Below, piece by piece: positions 51,658 to 60,684 of a stretch of 64,000 nt of DNA. Positions within the stretch are counted from its first letter, which is position 1, and every line of letters starts with the position of its first letter. The position numbers and the translations under genes were made by a program. The notes under the pieces are model-generated. The model searched no databases, was not told the DNA's origin, and worked only from the letters and a program-made list of their open reading frames with translations. Source of the stretch: Luteipulveratus halotolerans (lineage in GTDB: Bacteria; Actinomycetota; Actinomycetes; Actinomycetales; Dermatophilaceae); assembly GCF_001247745.1 (NCBI RefSeq), contig NZ_LAIR01000002.1:3410001-3474000 (forward strand), given 5' to 3'.

Positions 51658-52665
51658 ATGACGATCTCCACCCGTACGAAAGCCGCCGCGCTCATCGCCG
51701 GTGCCGTCTGTGTCGCCGGACCGGCGACCGCATCGCTGGCGAACGGTGTCGGCGGTGACGACAGCCCGTCGTACAGCGAGCGCCGCATCCCCGGCCCGGC
51801 CGGCGCACCGGTCGCCGGCTCGAGCATGCGCACGATGGCCGCCCTCGCCACCAAACCGTGCGGTGCGACCGCGCACGACCGATCGGTGGCCCGCAGGATC
51901 AGCTCGCGCGTGAACAGCCCCAACCTCAACGGCGTCAACGGCGACCAGGTGGCGTGCGCCCGGCTCATCGTGAAGGCGACCAAGAGCAAGGGCCTGGGCA
52001 GCCGCGCCGCGCAGATCGCACTGATGACGGCGCAGACCGAGACCGGCCTGCGCAACTACACGGGCGGCGACAGCGACAGCCACGGCCTGTTCCAGCAGCG
52101 ACCGAGCCAGGGCTGGGGCACCGTCGCGCAGACCATGAATCCCGACCACGCGACCAAGAAGTTCCTGTCGGTGATGGTCGAGATCTACGGCAGCTCGTGG
52201 AAGTCCAAGCCGATGGGTCAGGTCGCACAGGGCGTCCAGCGGTCGGCGTACCCCGACCGGTACGCGAAGGAGCAGGGTGCCGCCAGGGTGATCCTCGACG
52301 CGCTGTGGGGTGGCAGCGGTGGCGGTACGCCGGCGCCGAGCAACCCGTACGAGCCGGGCAAGATCTGCGGCACGGGTTATAAGGTCATCGACTCGCACGC
52401 GATCGGCAAGGCGGGCCGCGCGTACCTGCTCTACAACGCCTCCAACGGCCGCAACTGCGTGACCACGCTCAAGAGCGGGGCGCTCGGCAAGAAGTCACCG
52501 GTGTCGGCGTTCCTGGAGGTCAAGGGCCAGCGGCGTACGACGGACGCCGGCTCGTTCGCGTACTACGCCGGGCCCGTCCGCAAGGCCGCTCCCGGCCAGT
52601 GCGTGAAGTGGGGCGGCTCGGTCGGCTCGACGAAGTGGGCGAGCGCGTTCGGCCACTGCGGCTGA
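51658..52665 (+). CDS. Secreted lysozyme-like protein with spore-associated-protein-A-like tail
   Basis: 335 residues with a signal peptide (KAAALIAGAVCVAGPATASL). The domain at about 95-220 has ALMTAQTETGLRNYTGGDSD and HGLFQQRPSQGWGTVAQTMN, a lysozyme/transglycosylase-like fold with a probable catalytic Glu in QTETGL, common in exported actinobacterial proteins. The last 110 residues (GYKVIDSHAIGKAGRAYLLY, FAYYAGPVRKAAPGQCVKWG) resemble Streptomyces spore-associated protein A. Four cysteines there could form disulfides. GAGGAGGA precedes the ATG. Peptidoglycan hydrolysis with a wall-associating tail is inferred. Confidence 0.78.
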   Translation: MTISTRTKAAALIAGAVCVAGPATASLANGVGGDDSPSYSERRIPGPAGAPVAGSSMRTMAALATKPCGATAHDRSVARRISSRVNSPNLNGVNGDQVACARLIVKATKSKGLGSRAAQIALMTAQTETGLRNYTGGDSDSHGLFQQRPSQGWGTVAQTMNPDHATKKFLSVMVEIYGSSWKSKPMGQVAQGVQRSAYPDRYAKEQGAARVILDALWGGSGGGTPAPSNPYEPGKICGTGYKVIDSHAIGKAGRAYLLYNASNGRNCVTTLKSGALGKKSPVSAFLEVKGQRRTTDAGSFAYYAGPVRKAAPGQCVKWGGSVGSTKWASAFGHCG

Positions 52666-52675
52666 CCCTCCCCAG

Positions 52676-52720
52676 GAACGTCAACACCGTTGCGCTTGGA
52701 CCGCAACGGTGTTGACGTTC
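52676..52720. repeat. Hairpin family 2, copy 2
   Basis: Perfect 19-bp arms (GAACGTCAACACCGTTGCG and complement) around a 7-nt loop, 10 nt after the wall-protein stop. It matches the copy at 4832 and is well placed as a terminator. Confidence 0.8.
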
Positions 52721-52768
52721 GCCCGGAGGGGCGGCTCGACCAGCGGAAGGACGGGTTCGGCGCGCGCT

Positions 52769-52828
52769 GTGCACTGGTTCGTGTGGTGAGCCAGCCATGC
52801 GAGTGGTTCACCACACGAACCAGTGCAC
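52769..52828. repeat. Hairpin family 3, copy 2
   Basis: Perfect 21-bp arms (GTGCACTGGTTCGTGTGGTG plus A) around 18 nt. The copy at 48787 differs by one base in the stem and shares the flanking CGCTGT and ACTG(C/T)CCGCCGA words. Confidence 0.75.
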
Positions 52829-52871
52829 ACTGTCCGCCGAGAACCTCCTCGACCCTGCAACGCCGGCCGCC

Positions 52872-52930
52872 CCGCTGGTCGAGGAGGGCCGGAGCGCCAG
52901 CGGAGGGGCGGCTCGCCTACTCGACCAGCG
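52872..52930. repeat. REP-like element, copy 7 (short variant)
   Basis: CGCTGGTCGAGGAGGGCCGG...GGCTCGCCTACTCGACCAGCG, a 59-nt palindromic variant, 25 nt before the SDR gene stop on the minus strand. The gap 52666-52954 holds three repeat elements and no gene. Confidence 0.55.
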
Positions 52931-52954
52931 GAGGGCGACTCGACCGGCGTGAGC

Positions 52955-53842
52955 TCAGCGCTTCCTGCGGGCGGCCACGTTCTTCTGCAGCTCGGCGATC
53001 TTCTCGAGCTGGTTGGGCTTGCTGCTGCGGACGTCGGCGCCTGCCTGCTTCATCATCCGGTCGTACACCGCGTGGCTGAATCGCTTGCCGTTGTAGGCGG
53101 CGATCCCGTCGTTGTCGGTGAGGATGATGAACTTGCGGCGCCGCATCCCGTCGTACGCCCTGGCCGCGACCTGGTCGGCCGACCGCGGCGCCTTGGTGAT
53201 GAGCTTGACCGCGGTCTCCTCCATCTCGACGTCCTTGCCGGCGAGCGACTCGGCGAGGTTGGTGCGGAAGAACGACGGGCAGATCACCGACACGTCGATG
53301 TGCCACGGCGACAGCTCGTAGCGCAACGTCTCGGACAGGGCCACCACACCGGCCTTGACCACGTTGTACGCCGACATCGACGGGGCGTGAACCAGCCCGG
53401 CCAGCGACGCGGTCGAGACGATGTGACCGGATCCCTGCTCCTTGAGCATCGGCACGAACGCCCGGATGCCCTTGACCACGCCCATCAGGTTGATCTCGAT
53501 GATGCGGTCCCAGTCGTCGAGCGAGGTGACGTCGATGCGCCCGCCGACCGCGATGCCGGCGTTGTTGACGAGCAGGTCGAGCCCGCCCCAGCTCGCCTCG
53601 ACCCAGTTGCGCAGCTCGTCCCAGCCTTCCTCGTCGCGCACGTCGAGCTGTCGGTAGAGCACACCCTCGGGCAGCGCACCCTCGGGCGCCTGCTCGTGCA
53701 CGTCGACGACGAGCACCGTCGCACCGTCGGCGACGAGCTGCTTGACCAGGGCCTGCCCGAGGCCGGAGGCGCCGCCGGTGACCAGGGCGCGCTTGCCGGC
53801 GTACGACTGCGGCTGCTTGCGGGAGAGCGGGTTGCGAGGCAT
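52955..53842 (-). CDS. Short-chain dehydrogenase/reductase
   Basis: 295 residues from the ATG at 53842; TAGCGT lies 7 nt upstream, matching the leaderless pattern. ALVTGGASGLGQALVKQLVA binds NAD(P) (residues 19-38), LLVNNAGIAVGG is the NNAG motif, and Ser in STASLAGL plus YNVVK give the catalytic Ser-Tyr-Lys set. The C-terminal helical tail (NQLEKIAELQKNVAARRKR) is basic. It is a classical cytoplasmic SDR; substrate unknown. Confidence 0.9.
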   Translation of the reverse strand: MPRNPLSRKQPQSYAGKRALVTGGASGLGQALVKQLVADGATVLVVDVHEQAPEGALPEGVLYRQLDVRDEEGWDELRNWVEASWGGLDLLVNNAGIAVGGRIDVTSLDDWDRIIEINLMGVVKGIRAFVPMLKEQGSGHIVSTASLAGLVHAPSMSAYNVVKAGVVALSETLRYELSPWHIDVSVICPSFFRTNLAESLAGKDVEMEETAVKLITKAPRSADQVAARAYDGMRRRKFIILTDNDGIAAYNGKRFSHAVYDRMMKQAGADVRSSKPNQLEKIAELQKNVAARRKR

Positions 53843-53895
53843 GTGATCCACGCTACCTACTCGTGCGTAGCCTCGCGCCCCCTACGCTGCCGCTC

Positions 53896-54618
53896 ATGCC
53901 GATGAGCGCCGCTCCTGCCCAGGACGACTACGACCGGTTGCAGGCCGAAGCGGTGCGCGCGACCGTCGTACGGCTCCAGCACCGCATCACGGCCCGGTTC
54001 CCCGAGCGCAACCTGCGCAACGTCGCCGGTGAGCTGGTCGAGGTCGTCGACCGGGTCGCGGCGGGCTCGGAGCATGCGCGGCGGCGCATCGACCTCGTAC
54101 GCCGGCTGTCCCGCATCGGCGTCACGCTCGTCGTGATCGTGACGATCGCCGCGCTGTTCCTCACGTTGCGCGGCACCATCGACCAGAGCCCGCAGCGCTC
54201 GTGGGAGTGGCTGCCGCTCATCGAGAGCACGCTCAACGACATCGTGTTCGCGGCGGCGGCGATCTTCTTCATCTACGCCGCACCGAGTCGGGTCGAGCGC
54301 GGTGCGGTGCTCGAGCAGCTGCACCGGCTGCGCTCGCTCGCGCACGTCATCGACATGCACCAGCTGGTCAAGGACCCCGACCGCATCCGCGACGACTACG
54401 ACCCGACCGGCGAGTCGGTCGACCTGCGGATGACCCGCACCGAGCTCGGTCACTACCTCGACTACTGCTCGGAGATGCTGAGCCTGGTCGCCAAGACCGC
54501 CGCCCTGTGCGCCGAGGACACCACCGACAGCGTCGTGCTCGACACCGTCCGGTCGATCGAGCAGCTCACCACGGGCATGTCGGGAAAGATCTGGCAGAAG
54601 ATCTCGCTGCTGAGGTGA
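53896..54618 (+). CDS. Two-helix membrane protein of unknown function
   Basis: 240 residues from ATG at 53896, 7 nt after TACGCT. Helix 1 is IGVTLVVIVTIAALFLTL (about 79-96) and helix 2 TLNDIVFAAAAIFFIYAA (about 113-130). The N-terminal domain is helical and charged; the C-terminal 110 residues (HRLRSLAHVIDMHQLVKDPD, YLDYCSEMLSLVAKTAALCA) are also helical. No family is recognised, although similar proteins seem frequent in actinobacteria. It is divergent from the SDR gene with only 53 nt between starts and is followed by an aminotransferase gene. Confidence 0.75.
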   Translation: MPMSAAPAQDDYDRLQAEAVRATVVRLQHRITARFPERNLRNVAGELVEVVDRVAAGSEHARRRIDLVRRLSRIGVTLVVIVTIAALFLTLRGTIDQSPQRSWEWLPLIESTLNDIVFAAAAIFFIYAAPSRVERGAVLEQLHRLRSLAHVIDMHQLVKDPDRIRDDYDPTGESVDLRMTRTELGHYLDYCSEMLSLVAKTAALCAEDTTDSVVLDTVRSIEQLTTGMSGKIWQKISLLR

Positions 54619-54690
54619 GACGCGCTGCGCGGTCGGTGAGCGGTCGGCGTACGGTCTCGGTGGCAGCTGATCGGACGCAGGGAGGTTGAC

Positions 54691-55929
54691 GTGGGCGCAC
54701 TCTGGCACCCGTTCTCGGACATGGGCGCGGTCGAGAAGGGCGGTGACTTCGTCATCACGCGCGGCGAGGGCGTGCACGTGTACGACGACGCCGGTCGCCG
54801 CTACCTCGACGCGACGGCGGGCCTGTGGTTCGCCAACGTCGGGCACGGACGCACCGAGCTCGCCGATGCCGCGGCCGAGCAGATGCGGCAGGTGGCGGCG
54901 TACAGCACGTTCGGCGACTACGCGACGCAACCGACCATCGACCTCGCCGAGCGGCTCGCGGGCATCGCCCCGGTGCCGGGCTCGAAGGTGTTCTTCACCT
55001 CAGGCGGCTCCGACTCGGTCGAGACCGCCGCCAAGCTGGCCCGCCGCTACTGGGTCGAGCAGGGTGAGCCGCAGCGCCGACACATCATCGGGCGCACGTC
55101 GGCCTATCACGGCATGCACTACGCCGGCACCGCGCTCGGCGGCATCCCCGGCAACGTCGACGGCTACGGCGAGCTCGTCGCCGACGCCGCGCACGTCACC
55201 TGGGACGACCCCGAGCACCTGCGTACGACGATCGAGCGGCTGGGCGCCGACAACGTCGCCGCGTTCTTCTGCGAGCCCGTGATCGGTGCGGGCGGCGTCT
55301 ACCCGCCGCCGTCGGACTACCTCACCGAGGTCCGCAAGATCTGCACCGAGAACGACGTGCTGTTCGTCGCCGACGAGGTCATCACCGGCTACGGCCGCAT
55401 CGGCGGCGCGTGGTTCGCCTCGACCAAGTTCGGGCTGGAGCCCGACATGGTCACCTCCGCCAAGGGCCTCACGTCGGGTTACGCCCCGATGGGTGCCGTG
55501 CTCATCGCACCCAAGGTGGCGGCGCCGTTCTTCGAGCCGGACGCCGGGCGCTGGTTCCGGCACGGCTACACCTACTCCGGGCACGCGGCATCCGCTGCGG
55601 TCGCCCTGGCCAACCTCGACCTGATCGAGCGCGAGGGCCTGCTCGACGAGGCCGCCCGGCTCGAGACGACGATCGCCTCGACGCTGTCGCCGCTGGCCGA
55701 GCACGAGCTGGTCAAAGAGGTGCGCTGCGGCACCGGTGCGCTTGCCGCCGTACAGCTGAACGACGCCTCGAAGGCGCCCGCGCTCGCTGCCGGTCTGCGG
55801 GCTGTCGGCGTCGCGACCCGCGCGGTCGGCGCCGGTGCGGTGCAGGTGTCGCCGGCGTTCGTGATGACCGACGAGCAGGTCGGCGAGCTCGCAGCCGGCC
55901 TGACGAAGGCGCTCGACACCCTCGCCTGA
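54691..55929 (+). CDS. Class III (omega-type) aminotransferase
   Basis: 412 residues from GTG at 54691 with GGGAGG upstream. FFTSGGSDSVETAAKLARRY binds the cofactor phosphate, LFVADEVITGYGRIG holds the Asp contacting the pyridine nitrogen, and VTSAKGLTSGYAPMGAVLIA contains the Schiff-base lysine (AKGL). The group includes beta-alanine, putrescine and other omega-amino acid-pyruvate transaminases; exact donor unknown. It ends at a long inverted repeat. Confidence 0.92.
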   Translation: MGALWHPFSDMGAVEKGGDFVITRGEGVHVYDDAGRRYLDATAGLWFANVGHGRTELADAAAEQMRQVAAYSTFGDYATQPTIDLAERLAGIAPVPGSKVFFTSGGSDSVETAAKLARRYWVEQGEPQRRHIIGRTSAYHGMHYAGTALGGIPGNVDGYGELVADAAHVTWDDPEHLRTTIERLGADNVAAFFCEPVIGAGGVYPPPSDYLTEVRKICTENDVLFVADEVITGYGRIGGAWFASTKFGLEPDMVTSAKGLTSGYAPMGAVLIAPKVAAPFFEPDAGRWFRHGYTYSGHAASAAVALANLDLIEREGLLDEAARLETTIASTLSPLAEHELVKEVRCGTGALAAVQLNDASKAPALAAGLRAVGVATRAVGAGAVQVSPAFVMTDEQVGELAAGLTKALDTLA

Positions 55930-55954
55930 TCCGCGGCGTTCGCGTCGCCCTGCC

Positions 55955-56020
55955 AGGCACCTGCGTCTCCTGAGTCTGACCGACTTGCAAGCGAGTCAGA
56001 CTCAGGAGACGCAGTTGCCT
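55955..56020. terminator. Long inverted repeat after the aminotransferase
   Basis: Arms of 26 bp with one mismatch; the inner 20 bp (CTGCGTCTCCTGAGTCTGAC and complement) are perfect, loop 14 nt. GACGCAGTTGCCT of the right arm is repeated directly once more downstream. Good terminator candidate. Confidence 0.7.
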
Positions 56021-56087
56021 CACAAGGGACGCAGTTGCCTGCACGGGGGCGTCGCTGCGTCGCGCATCGGCTAGCGTCGCGGGCGGG

Positions 56088-58256
56088 ATGAGCGCGCTGA
56101 CCACCCGGGCGTCGTACCGGCGCCGGGACACCGAGACCGGTGATCGTGCGTACCGGCCGGACATCGAGGGCCTGCGCGCGGTCGCGGTCGTCCTCGTGCT
56201 GCTCGCCCACGCGGGGGTGCCTGGCCTCGACGGCGGGTTCATCGGCGTCGACGTGTTCTTCGTGATCTCGGGCTTCCTGATCACCGGGCTGCTGGTGCGC
56301 GAGGTCTCGGCCACGGGCCGGGTCTCGCTGCTGGCGTTCTGGGCACGCCGGGCCAAGCGGCTCCTGCCTGCCGCCGCGACCGTGCTGGCCGTGACGATGC
56401 TCGCGACCTGGGCGTTCCTGCCGACCCTGCGCTGGAACGAGGCGGGCGGCGACATCGTGGCCGCCGCCGCGTACGTCCTCAACTGGCACCTGGCCGACCG
56501 CTCCGTCGACTACCTCGCCGAGGACTCCGCCCCGTCCGTCGTGCAGCACTACTGGTCGCTGTCGGTCGAGGAGCAGTTCTACGTCCTGTGGCCGCTGCTC
56601 GTGATCGTGGCGGTGTGGGTGGCGGCGCGGTTCGGTCTCGCCGTACGCCGCGCGCTCACCGTCGCGCTCGCCCTCGTCGTGGTGCCGTCCCTGGTCTGGT
56701 CGGTGTGGCTGACGTCGACATCGGCGGCGGAGGCGTACTTCGTCACCCCGACCCGCCTGTGGGAGCTCGGGATCGGCGGTCTGGTCGCGCTCGCGCCCGG
56801 CCTGTGGCGCTCGCTGCCTGGACGTGCGGCTCGCGCGCTCGCCTGGAGCGGGCTGGTCGCGGTCGTCGCCGGGGCGTTCGTCATCGACACCTCGGTCGCG
56901 TGGCCGGGGTACGCCGCGCTCGTCCCGACCCTCGGCGCGGCGGCGGTGATCGCGGGTGGCGCGCACGGCGTCGGTGCGGGTGCGCTGCTCGCACAGCCGC
57001 TGATGCAACGGATCGGGCGGCTGTCGTACTCGCTCTACCTGTGGCACTGGCCCGTGCTCGTCGTCGCCGACCACCTGTGGGGCCCGCTCGCCTGGTGGCA
57101 GGGGCTGTTCGCGGTCACGGCGTCGGCATTGCCCGCGTGGCTGACGTTCGTGCTGCTGGAGGACCCGGTACGCCGGTCGGCGAGGCTCTCCCGCCGCCCC
57201 TCGTTCGCGCTCGGTGTGGGTGCGGTCTGCACCGCGGCCAGCCTGGTGGCCGGCTTCGGGTTGCAGGGCCTGGCATCGGCGCAGGTCAGGGACGTACAGC
57301 CGGGCGATGCTCAGGGCGCGGCCGCGATGGGGCCTGCGTCACCGACCTCGGTCGGGCCGACCTCGCCCGGGCCGACCTTGCCGGGCCGGCCGACGCCGCG
57401 GCCTACTGTCACTGCCGATCCGGCCGCCGCGGGCCCTGATGTGAACGCGCTCGACCTGCGCCCCGAGTCGATCTCGCCCGACCCGCTCAAGGCAACCGCC
57501 GACGTGCCGGCGATCTCTGCGCGCGGCTGCCAGGTGCCGCTGCTCGGCACAGCCGTCACACGGTGTAACCTCGGCGCCCCGCAGGGCCGGCTCAAGGTCG
57601 CCCTCGTCGGTGACTCGAAAGCCGCACAGTGGGCCGATGCGCTCGATCCTGTTGCGAGACAACGAGGTTGGCAGCTGCAGACCTACCTCAAGGCCAGCTG
57701 CCCGTGGGCCGACGCAGGCATCACGTCCGGCACGCCGGGCGCTCAGCAGGCCTGCCGCACGTGGTCGCGCTCGCTGCTGAAGACGCTCACCGGTCCGGCC
57801 CGACCCGACGTGGTGATCGTCTCGGGAGTCAAGAACGACGCCGCGCCGACCGGCCGGCGTACCGCCACCGAGACGCTCGTCGCGGGATACTCGGCGTACT
57901 GGAAATCCTTGACCGCCAAGGGGGTTCGCGTCGTCGTGCTGAAGGACACGCCGTCCCCTGGGCTCAACGTCTACGGGTGCGTGGCTGATCACCGCGACGA
58001 CGTCCGCCGCTGCGACTACCCGCGCAACGACGGCTCGGGTACGCCGGCGCTCACCCGGGCGGCCGCGCGCGTGCCCGGCACCCGGGTCGTCACGATGAAC
58101 GACTGGATCTGCCCCGTCGCGTCGTGCCCGCCCGTCATCGGCAACGTGCTCGTCTACCGCCAGGGCTCGCACGTGACCCGCACCTACATCCGCACGCTGG
58201 TCCGGCCGCTCGGCGCTCGGATCGGTCCCGCGGTCGAGGCGGCGGCGCATGGCTGA
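56088..58256 (+). CDS. OafA-type membrane acyltransferase with C-terminal SGNH domain
   Basis: 722 residues. The acyltransferase-3 domain starts PDIEGLRAVAVVLVLLAHAG (about residues 24-43), with GGFIGVDVFFVISGFLIT and RAKRLLPAA, and spans about ten membrane helices to residue 365. A Pro/Thr-rich linker follows. The SGNH domain carries VALVGDSKAAQW near 508 and a late GSHVT histidine near 693. Such OafA-SGNH fusions O-acetylate cell-surface glycans or peptidoglycan-linked polymers. TAGCGT lies 10 nt before the ATG. The next gene overlaps by 8 nt and is a paralogue. Confidence 0.9.
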   Translation: MSALTTRASYRRRDTETGDRAYRPDIEGLRAVAVVLVLLAHAGVPGLDGGFIGVDVFFVISGFLITGLLVREVSATGRVSLLAFWARRAKRLLPAAATVLAVTMLATWAFLPTLRWNEAGGDIVAAAAYVLNWHLADRSVDYLAEDSAPSVVQHYWSLSVEEQFYVLWPLLVIVAVWVAARFGLAVRRALTVALALVVVPSLVWSVWLTSTSAAEAYFVTPTRLWELGIGGLVALAPGLWRSLPGRAARALAWSGLVAVVAGAFVIDTSVAWPGYAALVPTLGAAAVIAGGAHGVGAGALLAQPLMQRIGRLSYSLYLWHWPVLVVADHLWGPLAWWQGLFAVTASALPAWLTFVLLEDPVRRSARLSRRPSFALGVGAVCTAASLVAGFGLQGLASAQVRDVQPGDAQGAAAMGPASPTSVGPTSPGPTLPGRPTPRPTVTADPAAAGPDVNALDLRPESISPDPLKATADVPAISARGCQVPLLGTAVTRCNLGAPQGRLKVALVGDSKAAQWADALDPVARQRGWQLQTYLKASCPWADAGITSGTPGAQQACRTWSRSLLKTLTGPARPDVVIVSGVKNDAAPTGRRTATETLVAGYSAYWKSLTAKGVRVVVLKDTPSPGLNVYGCVADHRDDVRRCDYPRNDGSGTPALTRAAARVPGTRVVTMNDWICPVASCPPVIGNVLVYRQGSHVTRTYIRTLVRPLGARIGPAVEAAAHG

Positions 58257-60606
58257 GCAGACCCGCACCGACGAGGCCGCGACGGAGTCGTCCGCGCGCT
58301 ACGTCCGCCCCCATCGCCGTCGTACCCGCGGCAGCACCCCTGGACAAACCCCGTCTGGCCGGCAGTCCATGCAGGGCCGGACAGACGGTTTTCGTGCAGA
58401 CGTCGAAGGCCTGCGGGCCGTCGCCGTCGTGCTCGTGATGCTCGCCCACGCCGGTGTACCCGGGCTCGGCGGCGGGTTCATCGGGGTCGACGTGTTCTTC
58501 GTGATCTCCGGCTTCCTGATCACCGGTCTCCTCGTGCGCGAGATGCGTGAGACCCGGCGAATCTCGTTGGTGCGCTTCTGGGCTCGGCGCGCCAAGCGGT
58601 TGCTGCCGGCGTCGATCACGGTGCTGGTCGCGACGCTCGTGCTCACCGTCCTGCTCGTGCCGAGCCCCCGGTGGTCGTCGATCGGCGGCGACGTGATCGC
58701 GGCCGCGCTCTACGTCGTCAACTGGCGGTTCGCCGAGCAGTCGGTGTCCTATCTCAACGCCGACGCTGCCGCGGCCTCGCCGGTGCAGCACTACTGGTCG
58801 CTCGCGGTCGAGGAGCAGTTCTACCTCGTCTGGCCGCTGCTGATCCTGCTGTGCGCCGAGGCCGCCCGACAGCTGAGCGTGCGGCTGCGGTCGACGCTCG
58901 TGGTCGGGCTGCTGCTGGTGGTCGTGCCGTCGTTCGTGTGGTCGATGATCGACACCGCGAGCTCGCCCGAGCCGGCGTACTTCGTCACCACGACGCGCCT
59001 GTGGGAGCTCGGTGCCGGCGCCCTCGTCGCGCTGTACGCCCCGCTGTGGCAGCGGTCGACGCGCGGCGCGGCGACGATGCTCGCGTGGGGTGGGTTCGCG
59101 TGCCTGCTGCTCGCCGCGCTCACGGTGAGCACCGACACGGCGTGGCCCGGCTACCAGGCGCTCCTGCCGGTCGCGGCCACCGCTGCGGTGATCGTCGGCG
59201 GGTTCCGCGCGCGCTCGTCGGGGCCGCTGCGCGTGCTGGGACTGCCGTTCATGCAACGCACCGGAGCGCTGTCGTACGGCCTCTACCTGTGGCACTGGCC
59301 CCTCCTCGCCGTCGCGACCGCACGCTGGGGCGAGCTGTCCTGGCCGGTCGGCCTGCTCGTCGTGGCCGCGTCCGCGCTGCCCGCGTGGGCGACGTACACA
59401 CTCGTCGAGAACCCCGTACGCCGCGCCGCGCTGCTCTCGCGGGTGCCGCGCCTGGCGCTGGCGGTCGGTGCCGCGTGCACGGCGGTCGGCGTCGTCGCGG
59501 GCCTGTCGCTCGGCGCGCTCGCGCGAGCCCAGATCGACCACGCGCCCGCCTCGGACGTGCAGGGTGCTGCGGCCGCGGCGGAGCAGCTGCCCGAGCCGGC
59601 GGCGGCCTTGGCGGGTGGGTCGTCGCACGCATCGGGTTCGGCGGGCGCCGGACCGCGATCGCGGCCAGGTTCGCGTGGGGCCGGTACGCCGTCGACCCCG
59701 TCCGCAGCTTCGTCGCCGAGCGCGCGGCCGTCGCCGGCTGCCAAGCCGAAGCCGGTCTCACCGTGGGCGGGTTCGGGTCCCGCGATCAAACCGGCCCTGC
59801 TCAAGCCCGCTCCCCCGAACCTGTTCGACCTGACCCCGACCTCGATCTCGCCCGACCCGATCAAGGCGGCCGACGACACCCCCAAGCGCACCTGCATCAT
59901 CGGCGTGTCCGACACCGCGGTCGAACGCTGCGACCTCGGCGACCGGTCGGGTCGGATGCACCTGGCGGTGGTGGGCGACTCCAAGGCCGACCAGTGGATC
60001 GACCAGCTCGACACGATCGCGCGCCAGCACCACTGGCGGCTCGACGTCTACACCAAGGCGGGCTGCGTGCTCAGCTCGTCGGCGGTGCAGCGCGGACAGC
60101 AGCCGTACCGGGAGTGCAGCACGTGGCGTACGCAGGTGCTGCGCCAGATCACCGGCGCCCAGAAGCCGGACGCCGTGCTCGTCTCGGGCCAGGAGAGTCG
60201 GGCGTACGCCCACGGGCGCGCGACCGACGCACAGATGGTGACGGCGTACGTCGGGCAGTGGAAAGCCCTGCAGGCAAAGGGGATTCGCGTGGTTGCCCTG
60301 ACGGACGTGCCGACGGTGACCTCATCGTTGATCGACTGTGTCTCGGGCCACCGCTCGTCGCCGAACTCCTCCTGCACGTTCCGCAAGAACAACGGCCTGG
60401 GTACGCAGTCGCTCACCTCGGCAGCGCGCGCCACGCACGTGCCGCTCATCACGCTCAACGACTGGGTCTGCCCGACGGCGAACGGGCGCTGCCCGTCGGT
60501 GATCGGCAACGTGCTGGTCTACCGGTCGGGCAGCCACGTCACGGCGACCTACGCGTCGACGCTCACCGAGGTGCTACGCGCTCGCCTGGTGACCGCCCTC
60601 GGCTGA
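58249..60606 (+). CDS. OafA-type acyltransferase with SGNH domain, paralogue carrying a repeat insertion
   Basis: 785 residues. ADVEGLRAVAVVLVMLAHAG starts the acyltransferase-3 domain near residue 50; the SGNH motif LAVVGDSKADQW is near 575 and GSHVT near 761. Identity to the preceding gene is high across both domains, so they arose by tandem duplication. The N-terminal extension before the domain includes residues TPSGRQSMQGRTDGF, which are encoded by a family 1 hairpin repeat kept in frame. A longer Ala/Ser/Pro-rich linker separates the domains. The start overlaps the previous stop by 8 nt. Confidence 0.88.
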   Translation: MAEQTRTDEAATESSARYVRPHRRRTRGSTPGQTPSGRQSMQGRTDGFRADVEGLRAVAVVLVMLAHAGVPGLGGGFIGVDVFFVISGFLITGLLVREMRETRRISLVRFWARRAKRLLPASITVLVATLVLTVLLVPSPRWSSIGGDVIAAALYVVNWRFAEQSVSYLNADAAAASPVQHYWSLAVEEQFYLVWPLLILLCAEAARQLSVRLRSTLVVGLLLVVVPSFVWSMIDTASSPEPAYFVTTTRLWELGAGALVALYAPLWQRSTRGAATMLAWGGFACLLLAALTVSTDTAWPGYQALLPVAATAAVIVGGFRARSSGPLRVLGLPFMQRTGALSYGLYLWHWPLLAVATARWGELSWPVGLLVVAASALPAWATYTLVENPVRRAALLSRVPRLALAVGAACTAVGVVAGLSLGALARAQIDHAPASDVQGAAAAAEQLPEPAAALAGGSSHASGSAGAGPRSRPGSRGAGTPSTPSAASSPSARPSPAAKPKPVSPWAGSGPAIKPALLKPAPPNLFDLTPTSISPDPIKAADDTPKRTCIIGVSDTAVERCDLGDRSGRMHLAVVGDSKADQWIDQLDTIARQHHWRLDVYTKAGCVLSSSAVQRGQQPYRECSTWRTQVLRQITGAQKPDAVLVSGQESRAYAHGRATDAQMVTAYVGQWKALQAKGIRVVALTDVPTVTSSLIDCVSGHRSSPNSSCTFRKNNGLGTQSLTSAARATHVPLITLNDWVCPTANGRCPSVIGNVLVYRSGSHVTATYASTLTEVLRARLVTALG
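58351..58388. repeat. Hairpin family 1, copy D, inside a reading frame
   Basis: CCGTCTGGCCGGC and GCCGGACAGACGG pair over 13 bp with one mismatch; the loop keeps TCCATGCA, with the other bases changed. It is more diverged than the intergenic copies, yet the outer TTTTCG flank resembles the CGAAAAC end of copies B1 and B2. Confidence 0.65.
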
Positions 60607-60684
60607 GCCTGCTCGCGCCTGGCCGCCCTCCGTGTGACCCACCGTGGCGACCGGAGACCGGCAGAAGTTGATGACGAGCACAGG

